A stretch of 64,000 bases of DNA, from positions 124,001 to 188,000 of the forward strand of contig CATOSK010000001.1 in assembly GCA_951812535.1 (NCBI GenBank), given 5' to 3'. The position numbers and the translations under genes were made by a program. The notes beneath the pieces are model-generated. The model had not been told where the DNA came from and made no database searches. It saw only the letters and a program-made list of their open reading frames with translations. The number at the start of each line of letters is the position of its first letter. The first letter of the stretch is position 1. The stretch is from an uncultured Dehalococcoidia bacterium (GTDB lineage: Bacteria > Chloroflexota > Dehalococcoidia > Lucifugimonadales > UBA3495). Below, in pieces: positions 50,947 through 60,683 of the stretch.

Positions 50947-53535
50947 TTATCCGAAGAACCCGGCCAATTCCCCCCGGTTTTTCTCCACCCACGTTGCGTT
51001 CAACCGGATCCGCTCCAACGCCTGCCGCACGCTCCGCTCGGCAGCCGGAGTCGGGTTCTCTTGGAAGAATTCCTCCACCTCGGCGTAACGCCCCATATCG
51101 GTGAAACTGTTGCAGATCCCCACCAGTCGCATCAAGCCGAACCCGCCTCCGCCATAACGCCGGTCGAATTCCGGCCAGTTTTCCCGGACAAAGTCCCACG
51201 CCGGGCCCCGCCCTCGAATGTTGCCCGAAACCGCCCCAACCACCGTGATGGTGTCCTGGGACCGCACCTGGTCGGTAAGCGACCGTCGCAGCGTTTCTTT
51301 AAGCAGATCCTCCTGGTTGAACCGTGCCAGGCTGATCAGCACCCTGATTTTCTCTTCCTGGAGGTCCGCAGCCCTGGCCAGTTCCCAGAGTTGGTCGTAG
51401 GTGGTCGAGTCCCCCCCCTGGGCTGCCAGGCTGTACACGACCCCTCTCAAGTCGGGATGTACCGATGCCGGGTCTCGCCGGTAAGCGTCAAACTTTCGCG
51501 ACGCTTCCTCTAGGACCGCGCTGTCTCCGTAGTTCCCGGCCTGGCTCAGCACGGTGCTGCGCAGCAGCGAGTCCAGGTGTCCCTCGCCGGTACGGGCTTC
51601 CCACCCGATTCGCGCCGCTGCGGGACCGAACAAATCCCGGGCGAACTCCTGGAAGGCGGGGTAGTACGGTTCGTTGGCCACCAGGTTTTCAATCTCCCTC
51701 AGGTTGCTTGCCAGGTCGCTCCACACCGACGCGTCCGTCTCATTCCCATACGCCTTGGCCAGCGAGAGGAATTGGGCTACCGGCAGCAATCCGGCCCGTG
51801 AAAGCGCATAGGCGTCGTTCTGGATTCCCAGCCGGTCGGTTGCGGGAAGTGTCAGCGACTCGATTGAAGGGACCAGCCTTTCCCAGTCCTCCGCCGAGTA
51901 GTTAACCCGGAAAAAACCGGTCTGCTGCGGGTTGACCTTGAACCATGGCTTGGTGCCCGGCCCCAGGTTCAACGTCGCGGAGCGTTCGCTCATCACCGCC
52001 GATACCTGCGGACCTGCCGCGGGACTCCCTACCGCCACCCGGACCGGTACCTGCCAGGTGGCATCCGCGGGTTCGCCCTCTTCCAGCAGCCGGTCATAAA
52101 CGAACCGCTCCTGGGACAGGTCCAGTTCCGTGTCATCTCCCGATTGACGTGCTGCCACATCGAGGACCGGGTATCCCATTTGACCCGTCCATGAATCCAT
52201 TATCGCCGTGACGGGTTGTTGCGACGCTTCCTCCAGGGCCTGCCAAAGGTGCTGGGTGCGCGCATTTTCGTATTGGTGCCCCGACAGGTAACGGTACAAC
52301 CCCTGGCGGAAGACTTCCGGCGTCAGGAACTGTTCCAGCATCCGAATCACCGACGCCCCCTTGCTGTAGCTGATGGCATCAAACAGTTGGCTGACCTCCG
52401 CCGGATTGGTCACTTCCTGCTCAATGGGATGCGAGTTCTTCAGGCCGTCCAGGCTCAAGGCCCGGTTCGTGTCCATGTTGACGAACTGCGTCCACATCTC
52501 CCACTCCGGGAACAGCCAGTCCACCGCCTTCGTGCCCATCCAGGACGCGAAGCTCTCGTTCAGCCAGAGATCGTCCCACCACTCCATCGTCACCAGGTCC
52601 CCGAACCACATGTGCGCCATCTCGTGGGCCACTACTTCTGCCACTCGCTGCCGGGTGCCCGCCGACGAGTTCTGGCTGTCCACCAACAGCGCCGTTTCCC
52701 GGTACGTCACCGCACCCCAATTCTCCATCGCGCCCGCTGCAAAGTCGGGAATCGCGATGTGGTCCAGCTTCTCCAGCGGATATGGGATACCAAAGTAGTC
52801 GTTGAAGAATGAAAGCAGCTTGACGGAAGTATCCAGCGCAAACCTTCCCTGTTCTTCCTTCCCGGCAGTCGTCCACACCCCCACCCGGGTCCCGCTCGCC
52901 GCTTCCTTCTCGATGTGGGACAAATGGCCCACCACGAAGGCCAGCAGGTAGGTCGACATAACCGGCGTCTCCCCGAATCGGACCACTTTCAACCCGTCTC
53001 CCGCCGCGGTTTCTTCCACCACGGGCGTGTTGGAAAGCGCCGTCATGTCCTCCGGAACGACCAGCGTCACCTCAAAACGGGCCTTTCGCGCCGGCTCGTC
53101 CCAGCAGGGAAAAGCCTGCCTGGCATCCGTCGCCTCGAATTGCGTGGTGGCCAGGTACGCGGTCTCTCCGCCTTCCGCCGTATACTGGCTCCTGTAAAAG
53201 CCCCGCAGCTTGTCGTTGAGGATTCCGGTGAACTTCATGCTCAGTTTCGCCGCACCCTCTTCGGCCTGTCCGGCCAGCGTCACCGTCACCGACTCCGTGT
53301 CCTTGTCGTAACCTATACCGCTTACTGGGATGGTTTTTCCGCCCTGCCCCAGCTCAGCCGACTGGATTTCGATATCCAGCGAGTTCATCACCAGTTCGCT
53401 GATTCGCTCATTGATTTCCAGGTCGACAGTAGCCTCCCCCTGGAACACGAACGCCTCCAGGTCCGGTTGCAGCCGCAGGGTGTACTTGCTGGGGATTGCG
53501 CTGCTTGGCAGCACCACCGCTTCGCTTGCGGGCAT
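50947..53535 (-). CDS. M1-family zinc aminopeptidase
   Basis: The 862-residue protein resembles PepN/tricorn-factor/puromycin-sensitive aminopeptidases. The N-terminal beta-domain includes FEATDARQAFPCWDEPARKA. The catalytic core has the exopeptidase motif GAMEN (268-272) and the zinc motif HEMAH (304-308) with Glu327 in WLNESFA, correct HExxH-18-E spacing. A helical ERAP1-type C-terminal domain follows. It trims N-terminal residues from peptides, probably in the cytosol, as no signal peptide is seen. AGGAG lies upstream of ATG 53535. It may complement oligopeptidase B in peptide turnover. Confidence 0.92.
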   Translation of the reverse strand: MPASEAVVLPSSAIPSKYTLRLQPDLEAFVFQGEATVDLEINERISELVMNSLDIEIQSAELGQGGKTIPVSGIGYDKDTESVTVTLAGQAEEGAAKLSMKFTGILNDKLRGFYRSQYTAEGGETAYLATTQFEATDARQAFPCWDEPARKARFEVTLVVPEDMTALSNTPVVEETAAGDGLKVVRFGETPVMSTYLLAFVVGHLSHIEKEAASGTRVGVWTTAGKEEQGRFALDTSVKLLSFFNDYFGIPYPLEKLDHIAIPDFAAGAMENWGAVTYRETALLVDSQNSSAGTRQRVAEVVAHEMAHMWFGDLVTMEWWDDLWLNESFASWMGTKAVDWLFPEWEMWTQFVNMDTNRALSLDGLKNSHPIEQEVTNPAEVSQLFDAISYSKGASVIRMLEQFLTPEVFRQGLYRYLSGHQYENARTQHLWQALEEASQQPVTAIMDSWTGQMGYPVLDVAARQSGDDTELDLSQERFVYDRLLEEGEPADATWQVPVRVAVGSPAAGPQVSAVMSERSATLNLGPGTKPWFKVNPQQTGFFRVNYSAEDWERLVPSIESLTLPATDRLGIQNDAYALSRAGLLPVAQFLSLAKAYGNETDASVWSDLASNLREIENLVANEPYYPAFQEFARDLFGPAAARIGWEARTGEGHLDSLLRSTVLSQAGNYGDSAVLEEASRKFDAYRRDPASVHPDLRGVVYSLAAQGGDSTTYDQLWELARAADLQEEKIRVLISLARFNQEDLLKETLRRSLTDQVRSQDTITVVGAVSGNIRGRGPAWDFVRENWPEFDRRYGGGGFGLMRLVGICNSFTDMGRYAEVEEFFQENPTPAAERSVRQALERIRLNATWVEKNRGELAGFFG

Positions 53536-53695
53536 TCCTCAACTCCTGATTCTCAAGTTGTGTGGGACATCTTGGAGCCCTCCCGGGGGCGGCCCCAACT
53601 GGTTGCCAGTTTAACACCAAAGGTCGGGAACGTGTGCCTTCTCCACGCGCAAAGCGGCTTCCCCGGCCCGTCCGGGCGGAGGGGGCCGCGGGTGT

Positions 53696-53701
53696 TATAA
53701 T
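53696..53701 (+). promoter_or_regulatory. TATAAT -10 box upstream of leuC
   Basis: Perfect TATAAT preceded by GGTGT, 72 bp before leuC. No -35 match at normal distance in the G-rich upstream sequence. Confidence 0.45.
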
Positions 53702-53773
53702 GCTTACCGCCAACACGAATGCCCCGGGCGGCGATCGTCCGTCCCGGGGCTATGAATTATGAGGAGATAATTC

Positions 53774-55174
53774 ATGCCCCCACAGACCATGTTCGAAAAG
53801 ATCTGGGACTCCCACGTCGTCCATCAGGAACCCGGACAACCCGCGATCCTCTACGTCGACCTCCATCTCATCCACGAGGTGACAACTCCCCAGGCCTTCG
53901 AGGGACTTCGTCTCGCCGGACGCAAGGTACGCCGCCCCGACCGAACCGTGGCGACCGTGGACCACAACACCCCCACTTGGGACCTCTCCCTGCCCGTTAC
54001 CGATGAAATCTCCAAGCGCCAGTTGGACGCCCTCTCCGATAACTTGGAGGGCACCGGCATCCCCTTTTACGACCGTTACAGCCCCAACCAGGGCATCGTC
54101 CATGTCATCGGCCCCGACCTGGGCTACACCCAGCCCGGAATGACCGTCGTCTGCGGCGACAGCCACACTTCCACCCACGGCGCCCTCGGCTGTTTCGCCC
54201 TCGGAATCGGCACTTCCGAAGTAGAGCACGTCCTCGCAACGCAGACCCTCCGCCAGTTCAAGCCCAATACCATGGAAGTCCGCGTCAACGGCCCTCTGCC
54301 CGCCGGGGTTGAGGCCAAGGATGTCATCCTCGGCATCATCGGCCAGATTGGCATTAACGGCGGCATTGGCCACGTCATCGAGTACACCGGGGAGGCCATT
54401 CGCTCCCTCTCCATGGACGGCCGCATGACCGTCTGCAACATGAGCATCGAGGGCGGCGCTCGGGCTGGAATGATCGCTCCCGACCAAACCACCTTCGACT
54501 ACGTTCGCGGCCGCCAGTTCGCGCCCAAGGGTGACGACTTCGAAGCCGCCGTCGAACGCTGGAAACAGCTTCCCACCGATCAAGGAGCGTCCTTCGACAA
54601 GCTCGTCGAAATCGAGGCCGCTGACCTGGAACCCTTCGTCACCTGGGGCACCAACCCCGGGATGGTCGCCAGGGTCACCGGCCGCGTCCCCGACCCCGCC
54701 GGCTTCGACCAGCCCGCCGAGCGCGAGGCCGCCGAGCGCGCACTAACCTACATGGGACTCGAACCCGACACCCCCATCCAGGACATCAGGATAGACCGCG
54801 TCTTCCTCGGCGCCTGCACCAACAGCCGCATCGAAGACCTCCGCACCGCGGCCAACGTGATCAGGGGAAAGAAGGTGAACCCCGACGTCTACGCCATGGT
54901 CGTCCCCGGCTCCGCCCGCGTGAAAATCCAGGCCGAGCAAGAAGGGCTGGACCGCATCTTCACCGACGCTGGCTTCGACTGGCGCGTCGCAGGATGCTCC
55001 ATGTGCCTCGGCATGAACCCCGACATACTAGAACCGGGCCAGCGTTGCGCCTCAACATCCAACCGCAACTTCGAGGGCCGCCAGGGCAAGGGAGGCCGTA
55101 CCCACCTTGTCAGCCCCTCTATGGCCGCCGCCGCCGCCATCGCCGGCCACTTCGTCGACATCCGCGAATGGTAG
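53774..55174 (+). CDS. leuC: 3-isopropylmalate dehydratase large subunit
   Basis: LeuC (466 residues) with LeuD isomerises 2- to 3-isopropylmalate in leucine synthesis. The aconitase-type motifs are clear: [58 protein letters not shown] and the [4Fe-4S] cysteines Cys348 (GACTNSR), Cys408 and Cys411 (GCSMCLGMN). GAGGAG lies 8-9 nt before the ATG. leuD follows by 74 bp. leuA and leuB are not in the window. Confidence 0.96.
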   Translation: MPPQTMFEKIWDSHVVHQEPGQPAILYVDLHLIHEVTTPQAFEGLRLAGRKVRRPDRTVATVDHNTPTWDLSLPVTDEISKRQLDALSDNLEGTGIPFYDRYSPNQGIVHVIGPDLGYTQPGMTVVCGDSHTSTHGALGCFALGIGTSEVEHVLATQTLRQFKPNTMEVRVNGPLPAGVEAKDVILGIIGQIGINGGIGHVIEYTGEAIRSLSMDGRMTVCNMSIEGGARAGMIAPDQTTFDYVRGRQFAPKGDDFEAAVERWKQLPTDQGASFDKLVEIEAADLEPFVTWGTNPGMVARVTGRVPDPAGFDQPAEREAAERALTYMGLEPDTPIQDIRIDRVFLGACTNSRIEDLRTAANVIRGKKVNPDVYAMVVPGSARVKIQAEQEGLDRIFTDAGFDWRVAGCSMCLGMNPDILEPGQRCASTSNRNFEGRQGKGGRTHLVSPSMAAAAAIAGHFVDIREW

Positions 55175-55248
55175 AAACTGCCCTTGGGCAGGTGTGGCAT
55201 CCTGGCCAGACCGTCAGTCTAGACAAATTTAGTGACCAAGAGGAAATT

Positions 55249-55836
55249 ATGGAACCCTTCGTCAAGCTGACCGGCGTCGCTGCCCCCATCGACCGGGTCA
55301 ACATCGACACCGACCAGATCATCCCCGCTATTCATCTCAAGCGCATCGAACGCACCGGCTTCGGGCAGTTCCTGTTTTCCAGTTGGCGCTTCAACGAGGA
55401 CGGCACCCCCAAGTCCGACTTTGTCCTCAATGACCCGAACTACCAGAAACCCAAGATTCTGGTCGCCGGCCGCAACTTCGGCTGCGGATCATCCCGCGAG
55501 CACGCCCCGTGGGCCCTGGAGGACTACGGCATCCGCTGCGTCATAGCACCCAGCTTCGCCGACATCTTCTTCAACAACTGCTTCCAGAACGGCCTCCTCC
55601 CCGTCGTGCTCCCTGAGGAAGACGTCCGGCGCCTCATGGATAAGCTCTCGGAAAACCCGGGTTTGAGCCTTACCGTTGACCTCGAATCCCAGCGCATCTG
55701 GGACGATCAGGAAGACATCGTTCTGTCCTTTGACGTGGACCAGTTCCGCAGGAACTGCTTGCTCAACGGCCTCGACGACATCGGTCTCACCCTCCAACAC
55801 GACGACCGCATCGCGGCCTTCGAGAGCAGCCAATAG
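55249..55836 (+). CDS. leuD: 3-isopropylmalate dehydratase small subunit
   Basis: LeuD (195 residues) forms the swivelling domain of the heterodimeric enzyme. [11 protein letters not shown]-type [60 protein letters not shown] and a short C-terminal extension are typical of the bacterial type. ATG 55249 is preceded by AGAGGA. The gene ends in a strong terminator. Confidence 0.95.
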   Translation: MEPFVKLTGVAAPIDRVNIDTDQIIPAIHLKRIERTGFGQFLFSSWRFNEDGTPKSDFVLNDPNYQKPKILVAGRNFGCGSSREHAPWALEDYGIRCVIAPSFADIFFNNCFQNGLLPVVLPEEDVRRLMDKLSENPGLSLTVDLESQRIWDDQEDIVLSFDVDQFRRNCLLNGLDDIGLTLQHDDRIAAFESSQ

Positions 55837-55864
55837 ACCACCATTACGAAACTGGCTTGGTGAC

Positions 55865-55897
55865 GGACCCTCCCATCCAGGGAGGGTCCGCTTTTTT
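55865..55897 (+). terminator. Rho-independent terminator of leuCD
   Basis: GGACCCTCCC (55865-55874), loop ATCCA, GGGAGGGTCC (55880-55889), then GCTTTTTT: a perfect 10-bp stem with a clear T-run. Confidence 0.93.
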
Positions 55898-55942
55898 GTT
55901 GCTCCGGTTGATCGTTTGATCTAACCTGCCCTGCGCCGGTGT

Positions 55943-55948
55943 TATACT
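55943..55948 (+). promoter_or_regulatory. TATACT -10 box before the ThDP enzyme gene
   Basis: TATACT preceded by GGTGT, 62 bp before the gene. TTGATC at 55916 is 21 bp upstream, too far for a standard promoter. Confidence 0.35.
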
Positions 55949-56009
55949 CGGCCCTGACGTCTCCGGATCATCAAACCGGGACCCCCAACCCGAACAGAAA
56001 GGTGCTGCC

Positions 56010-57656
56010 ATGAGGACCATCGACGCCATCGCCGAAATCCTGAAGCGCGAGGGAGTGGAATATCTCCCCTGCTTTCCCACCACCCCGGTCATCGAAGCCG
56101 CCGCCGCTGCCGGAATCCGCCCCATCGTCTGCCGCCAGGAACGTGTCGGCGTCGGCATCGCCGACGGGTACAGCCGCGTCACCAACGGCCGCAAGCCCGG
56201 CGTATTTGCCATGCAGTACGGACCCGGCGCCGAAAACGCCTACTCCGGCGTCGCCACCGCCTACTCCGACTCCACACCCATGCTATTGCTCCCTTTGGGA
56301 CATCCTCGCGCCCGCCAGGGCGTTTTCCCCCTCTTCTCCTCCATGACCAACTACGCCGGCGTTACCAAGTACATCGAGCAGATTAACGCCGCCGACCGCA
56401 CCACCGACGTCATGCGCCGCGCCTTCGCTGCCCTGCATCAGGGACGCCCCGGCCCGGTCATGGTCGAAATCCCTGCCGACATCGGCCTGGAAGAGGTCAG
56501 CGAGGAGTCCTTCTACTGGGGCGGTAAAATTCAGAACACCGCCTCCCAGGGCAACCCCCGTGACATCGAAGCCGCCGCCCATGCTCTCTGCGCCGCCCAA
56601 TACCCGGTCATCCACGCCGGCCAGGGAGTCCTCGCCGCCGAAGCGACTGACGAACTCGTCGAATTGGCCGAACTGCTGTCCGCTCCGGTCATGACCACCC
56701 TTCTCGGAAAAAGCGCTTTCCCCGAGGTCCACCCGTTGGCCCTCGGCAGCGGCTCCGGCGTCATGTCCGGTACCCTCTACCACTTCATGCGCCGCTCCGA
56801 CCTCGTGTTCGGCATCGGTGCCAGTTTCACGAAACATGGCATGTCAATGAACCTGCCACCCGGCAAGACCCTTATCCAGGCCACCAACGACCATCGCGAC
56901 CTCCACAAGGACTACGAGGTCGACCACGCAATCCTTGGCGATGCCAAGCTGGTGCTCCGCCAGATGATCGAAGCCTGCCGCGACATCGTCGGAGAAACCC
57001 GCCAGAACAACCCCGCCGTCGCCGATGAAATCCGCTCCCAGCGCGATGCATGGCTGGCCCAGTGGAATCACAAGATCGCCGACGACAGCCGCCCCATCAA
57101 TCCCTACCGGGTTATCTGGGATTTCATGCACACCGTTCCCCCCGAGGACGCCATTGTCACCCACGACTCCGGCAGCCCCCGCGACCAGATCGTCCCCTTC
57201 TACCGCACTAACGGCCCCCGCACCTACCTCGGCTGGGGCAAGTCCCATGGCCTGGGCACCGGCCTCGGCCTCGTTATCGGGGCCAAGCTGGCCGACCCTG
57301 GCAAGATGTGCGTCAACTTCATGGGAGACGCCGCCTTCGGCATGACCGGGCTGGATTTCGAGACCGCCGTCCGCTCCGGCATCCCCATCACCACCGTCGT
57401 ACTCAACAACTCCACCATGGCCGTCGAGACCCACGCCATGGAGACTTCCCACGACCTCTACAAAAGCCGCGACCTGGGCGGCAACTACGCCGACATGGGT
57501 CGGGCCATGGGCGGCTACGCCGAACGCATCGAAGACCCGGCCGAAGTATCCGCCGCCTTCCGCCGAGCGAAAGAGAAAAACGAGAACGGGGAAGCTGTCC
57601 TGTTGGAGTTCATCACCTCGGCAGAAATCGACTACTCCCATCGCCGGGCCTTCTAG
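56010..57656 (+). CDS. Acetolactate-synthase-like thiamine diphosphate enzyme
   Basis: The 548-residue protein has the three ThDP-enzyme domains: N-terminal Pyr domain with the activating Glu in VCRQERVGVGIADGYSRV, a central domain with PVIHAGQGVL and LLGKSAFPEVHPL, and the C-terminal PP domain with the cofactor motif GDAAFGM...LNNSTMAVE. It begins RTIDAIAEILKREGVEYLPC. It lies after leuCD but is separated by a terminator. The regulatory subunit IlvH is absent. Benzoylformate decarboxylase, oxalyl-CoA decarboxylase or sulfopyruvate-type activity is as likely as acetolactate synthesis. Confidence 0.85.
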   Translation: MRTIDAIAEILKREGVEYLPCFPTTPVIEAAAAAGIRPIVCRQERVGVGIADGYSRVTNGRKPGVFAMQYGPGAENAYSGVATAYSDSTPMLLLPLGHPRARQGVFPLFSSMTNYAGVTKYIEQINAADRTTDVMRRAFAALHQGRPGPVMVEIPADIGLEEVSEESFYWGGKIQNTASQGNPRDIEAAAHALCAAQYPVIHAGQGVLAAEATDELVELAELLSAPVMTTLLGKSAFPEVHPLALGSGSGVMSGTLYHFMRRSDLVFGIGASFTKHGMSMNLPPGKTLIQATNDHRDLHKDYEVDHAILGDAKLVLRQMIEACRDIVGETRQNNPAVADEIRSQRDAWLAQWNHKIADDSRPINPYRVIWDFMHTVPPEDAIVTHDSGSPRDQIVPFYRTNGPRTYLGWGKSHGLGTGLGLVIGAKLADPGKMCVNFMGDAAFGMTGLDFETAVRSGIPITTVVLNNSTMAVETHAMETSHDLYKSRDLGGNYADMGRAMGGYAERIEDPAEVSAAFRRAKEKNENGEAVLLEFITSAEIDYSHRRAF

Positions 57657-57687
57657 CCCCGGCTAACCAATCCGTAGGAGGTGCAGC

Positions 57688-58050
57688 ATGGCCCCGCGCT
57701 CAAAATACCTGATGATCGCCAGCATGGACGTCGACCCGTCCAGCGAAAACCTGTTCAACGAGGTTTATAACGAGGAGCATTGCCCCCTGCTCTCCCAGGT
57801 TCCGGGCGTCATATCCGTCGCCCGCTTCGAGACGGAAAAGCTCACCATGATCATCGGCGGCCAGCCTCAGACTCTCGTCATTGAGAACCAGCCCAAACAT
57901 CATGCGCTGTACGAAATCGAAGACCCGTCGGTCCTCACCAGCCAGGAGTGGGGCAATGCCGTCGACCAGGGCCGCTGGCCGGACCAAGTCCGCCCCCACA
58001 CCCGCAACCGCCAGCACCGCCTCCTGCGCCTCACCTACCCGGAGGCGTAA
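57688..58050 (+). CDS. Small dimeric alpha/beta-barrel protein (DUF4286/EthD-like)
   Basis: A 120-residue protein: SKYLMIASMDVDPSSENLFN, then EVYNEEHCPLLSQVPGVISV and HALYEIEDPSVLTSQEWG. The sequence W/YNEEHcP-LL-vPGv is characteristic of ferredoxin-like dimeric barrels such as DUF4286 and EthD, which hold small ligands or do simple cofactor-free chemistry. GGAGG precedes the ATG by 8 nt and the ThDP enzyme ends 31 bp upstream, so they likely form one transcription unit. Function unknown. Confidence 0.72.
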   Translation: MAPRSKYLMIASMDVDPSSENLFNEVYNEEHCPLLSQVPGVISVARFETEKLTMIIGGQPQTLVIENQPKHHALYEIEDPSVLTSQEWGNAVDQGRWPDQVRPHTRNRQHRLLRLTYPEA

Positions 58051-58093
58051 ATCGGGCCAGGGCAATCCTTGGGAAAGTTGGCCGGGTGGAGAC

Positions 58094-59032
58094 TCAGGAT
58101 CCGCTGGCCAACTCCTGCTCGATCCGCTCCGCCCACGGCTTCAGCAGCCCGTAGATGGTGTCGTTCACCGGCGTCGGAACTCCGACCTCCCGCCCCATGC
58201 GGCACACCGTACCCGTCAGGCCCTCCAGCTCTACCGGCCGGCCATCGGTAAAGTCCTTCGCCAGTGATGCCCGGCCCGTCCCCGGAAAGTTGTCCAGCGC
58301 GGTCATTGACCACTCCATCGCGTCATCTTTGATTGGCGCTCCCCGCGCCTTCCCCACCTCAAATCCCTCTGCGATAGCCCTCTCGATGATGTCCCGAGTC
58401 GCTGGAATCGACCGCATTTCCCCGATCGTCGAGTTGCTCGCCGCGCAGACTCCTGCCGACCCTGCCAGGTAGGCAAATTTCTTCCACAGCATGTCCACCA
58501 TGTTTTCGTGAAGCTCCACCCGCCAGGCGGCTTCCTCGAAAATCGCCAGCAAACGCTCCGCCCGGTCTGTAATCCCCGGGTGCAGCTCCCCAAAATTCGC
58601 CCGGCCAGGTCCGCCTTGCGTCACCACCCCCGGCTCGCTGATGCGTCCCTCCAGCATCACCGACCCGATCATCACCCGCTCCTCGCCGAAAGCCTCCACC
58701 AACTGGTCCCCATTGTCGATTCCGTTCTGCAGGGTCATCACGATGGTTTCGGGCCCTACCATCGGGGTCATAGCCCGGATTGCCTCTTGGTTGTGGTACA
58801 TCTTCACCGCCAAAAGCACCAGGTCCTGGTACCCCACCGCCGAAGTGTCGTCCACGGCGTTCCCGGCGACCGTGAATGTCCCATCGTTCGTGCTTTCGAC
58901 CCGCAGCCCGTTGGCCCGGATCGCCTCCAGGTGTTCCCCACGGGCCACGAACGTGACGTCGTGCCCGGCCCGTGCCAGCAGCCCGCCGAAGTATCCTCCC
59001 ACTCCTCCGGTCCCCATGACTCCAATTTTCAT
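58094..59032 (-). CDS. Ketopantoate reductase-family protein
   Basis: ATG 59032 has GGGAG upstream. The 312-residue protein opens MKIGVMGTGGVGGYFGGLLA (NADPH site) and has VTFVARGEHLEAIRANGL, VLLAVKMYHNQEA, MTLQNGIDNGDQL, WKKFAYLAGSAGVCAAS with the catalytic Lys, and EVGVPTPVNDTIYGLL. It reduces 2-dehydropantoate to pantoate in authentic PanE; many paralogues act on other 2-keto acids. panB and panC in the window support true PanE, though it sits among acyl-CoA genes. Confidence 0.85.
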   Translation of the reverse strand: MKIGVMGTGGVGGYFGGLLARAGHDVTFVARGEHLEAIRANGLRVESTNDGTFTVAGNAVDDTSAVGYQDLVLLAVKMYHNQEAIRAMTPMVGPETIVMTLQNGIDNGDQLVEAFGEERVMIGSVMLEGRISEPGVVTQGGPGRANFGELHPGITDRAERLLAIFEEAAWRVELHENMVDMLWKKFAYLAGSAGVCAASNSTIGEMRSIPATRDIIERAIAEGFEVGKARGAPIKDDAMEWSMTALDNFPGTGRASLAKDFTDGRPVELEGLTGTVCRMGREVGVPTPVNDTIYGLLKPWAERIEQELASGS

Positions 59033-59084
59033 AACAACAACTCCCACTACGGATTGAAGGAACCTGATCGGGCGTATTTCTACC

Positions 59085-60641
59085 CTACGCTGGTGCCCCG
59101 TACTGCTCCCGTAGGTCCCTCTTCAATACTTTTCCCATGACGTTCCGCGGCAACTCGGACACAAACACCACCGAATCGGGACGTTTGAAGCTCGCCAGAC
59201 GCTCATGGCAGTACTCCATCAACTCCCCCTCCGTCAATTCACTTTCTGCTGCGCCTCTCCGCACCACTACCGCCCGCACCGTTTCCCCCCACTCCAGGTC
59301 CGGCACCCCGATCACCGCCGCTTCGTCCACTGCCGGGTGGGACATTATCGTCTGCTCCACCTCTTCCGGTGAAATCATCTCTCCGCCCCGTTTGATGAAG
59401 TCTCGCGCCCGCCCGGATAGGTAGATGTACCCATCCTCGTCCCGGTACCCCAGGTCCCCGGTATAGACCCAGCCGGACCGGATGGTATCCCCCGTCGCCG
59501 ACTCTTGCTGCCAGTACCCCTTCATCATCCGTGGGCCTCGCGCCACGATCTCACCGACCTCGCCCACACCTGTCGTTTCCCCTTCCTCGGAAACTATCCT
59601 GACCTCCACGTCCTCAAGGGGCAGCCCAATCGATGCCAACCGCCTCAGCTTCGTCTCAATCTCTTCTGGACTGCCTTCCAGCACGTGGTCTTCCGGCGGC
59701 AGCATTGTGATCGTCGACGCTGTCTCCGTCTGTCCGAAGGCGTTTACAAACCGCGCGTTCGGAAACTCTTGGATGGCCTGCCGGATCACCGGCATCGGCA
59801 TCGGCGCCGCCCCGTAGGTGATAACGTCCAGCGACGACAGGTCGAACTCCCCGAAGCGCGGATGGTCCATCAATCGCTTCAACATCGTCGGAACCAGCAT
59901 CGCCCGGTTCGCCTGCCGTTCCTGCACCAGGGTCAGCCACTCCACCGGCTCGAACTGCCGCATCACCACCAGCGTCCGCCCTCCGTAAACCGCCGCCATC
60001 GCCGCCTGCAGTCCTGCAATGTGATAGAACGGCACCGTCAGCAGGTTCGTCTCCTCCACCTCCGGGTCTGCCGGCTCTACGTTGGACAGCAGGTAACCGG
60101 AAAAACTCTCATGGGTCAGCATCACCCCCTTCGGAACACCCGTGGTCCCGGCGGTGAACATAATGACCGTCGTATCCTCATCGTCCCCCTCGGGAAACAG
60201 CATCTGCTCTGTCTCTCCCGATTGGAGCAGGTCCTCGTATGTCCGTACCCCCTCGGCCTTGCCATCCAGCAGCACTACCGAATGCGCCGAACCTCCCATC
60301 TGGTCCACCAACGGCAAGTAACGCTCCCCGCAGAAAAGCACCTTAGGCTCCGCGATGCCCAGCATCTGCTCCAGTTCGTCTGCCTTGGCCCGGAAATTCA
60401 ACGGCACATAGATGGCGTCCAGCTGCGCCGCCGCAAAGTAAATCTCGACGCACTGGTTGCAGTTGACCTGCATCGCCGCCAGCCGGTCCCCGCTCCCAAC
60501 CCCCTGCCCGGCCAGTGCGGACGCCAGCCTGTTCACCCGCTCCTGCAACTCAGCAAAGGAAAACTCCCGTCCGTCGAAAACTACCGCCGCCCGGTCTGGC
60601 ACGATCGAGCTGGCAATCATTAAGAATTCGGAGGTGTTCAT
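59085..60641 (-). CDS. AMP-forming acyl-CoA synthetase
   Basis: The 518-residue ligase has the adenylation motifs FTAGTTGVPKGVMLTHES (P-loop), GAAPMPMPVIRQAI, NAFGQTETASTITMLPPED, YTGDLGYRDEDGYIYLSGRA and the C-terminal Lys region RNVMGKVLKRDLRE. It activates a carboxylic acid as the acyl adenylate and then the CoA thioester. Chain length or aromatic preference cannot be told. It is 42 bp upstream of the ketoacid-reductase-like gene's start... and 42 bp downstream of a crotonase gene, probably one catabolic operon read leftward. Confidence 0.9.
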   Translation of the reverse strand: MNTSEFLMIASSIVPDRAAVVFDGREFSFAELQERVNRLASALAGQGVGSGDRLAAMQVNCNQCVEIYFAAAQLDAIYVPLNFRAKADELEQMLGIAEPKVLFCGERYLPLVDQMGGSAHSVVLLDGKAEGVRTYEDLLQSGETEQMLFPEGDDEDTTVIMFTAGTTGVPKGVMLTHESFSGYLLSNVEPADPEVEETNLLTVPFYHIAGLQAAMAAVYGGRTLVVMRQFEPVEWLTLVQERQANRAMLVPTMLKRLMDHPRFGEFDLSSLDVITYGAAPMPMPVIRQAIQEFPNARFVNAFGQTETASTITMLPPEDHVLEGSPEEIETKLRRLASIGLPLEDVEVRIVSEEGETTGVGEVGEIVARGPRMMKGYWQQESATGDTIRSGWVYTGDLGYRDEDGYIYLSGRARDFIKRGGEMISPEEVEQTIMSHPAVDEAAVIGVPDLEWGETVRAVVVRRGAAESELTEGELMEYCHERLASFKRPDSVVFVSELPRNVMGKVLKRDLREQYGAPA

Positions 60642-60683
60642 CCGTTATCACTCACGATCTTGGATAAAGCCTTGAGCGTCCCA

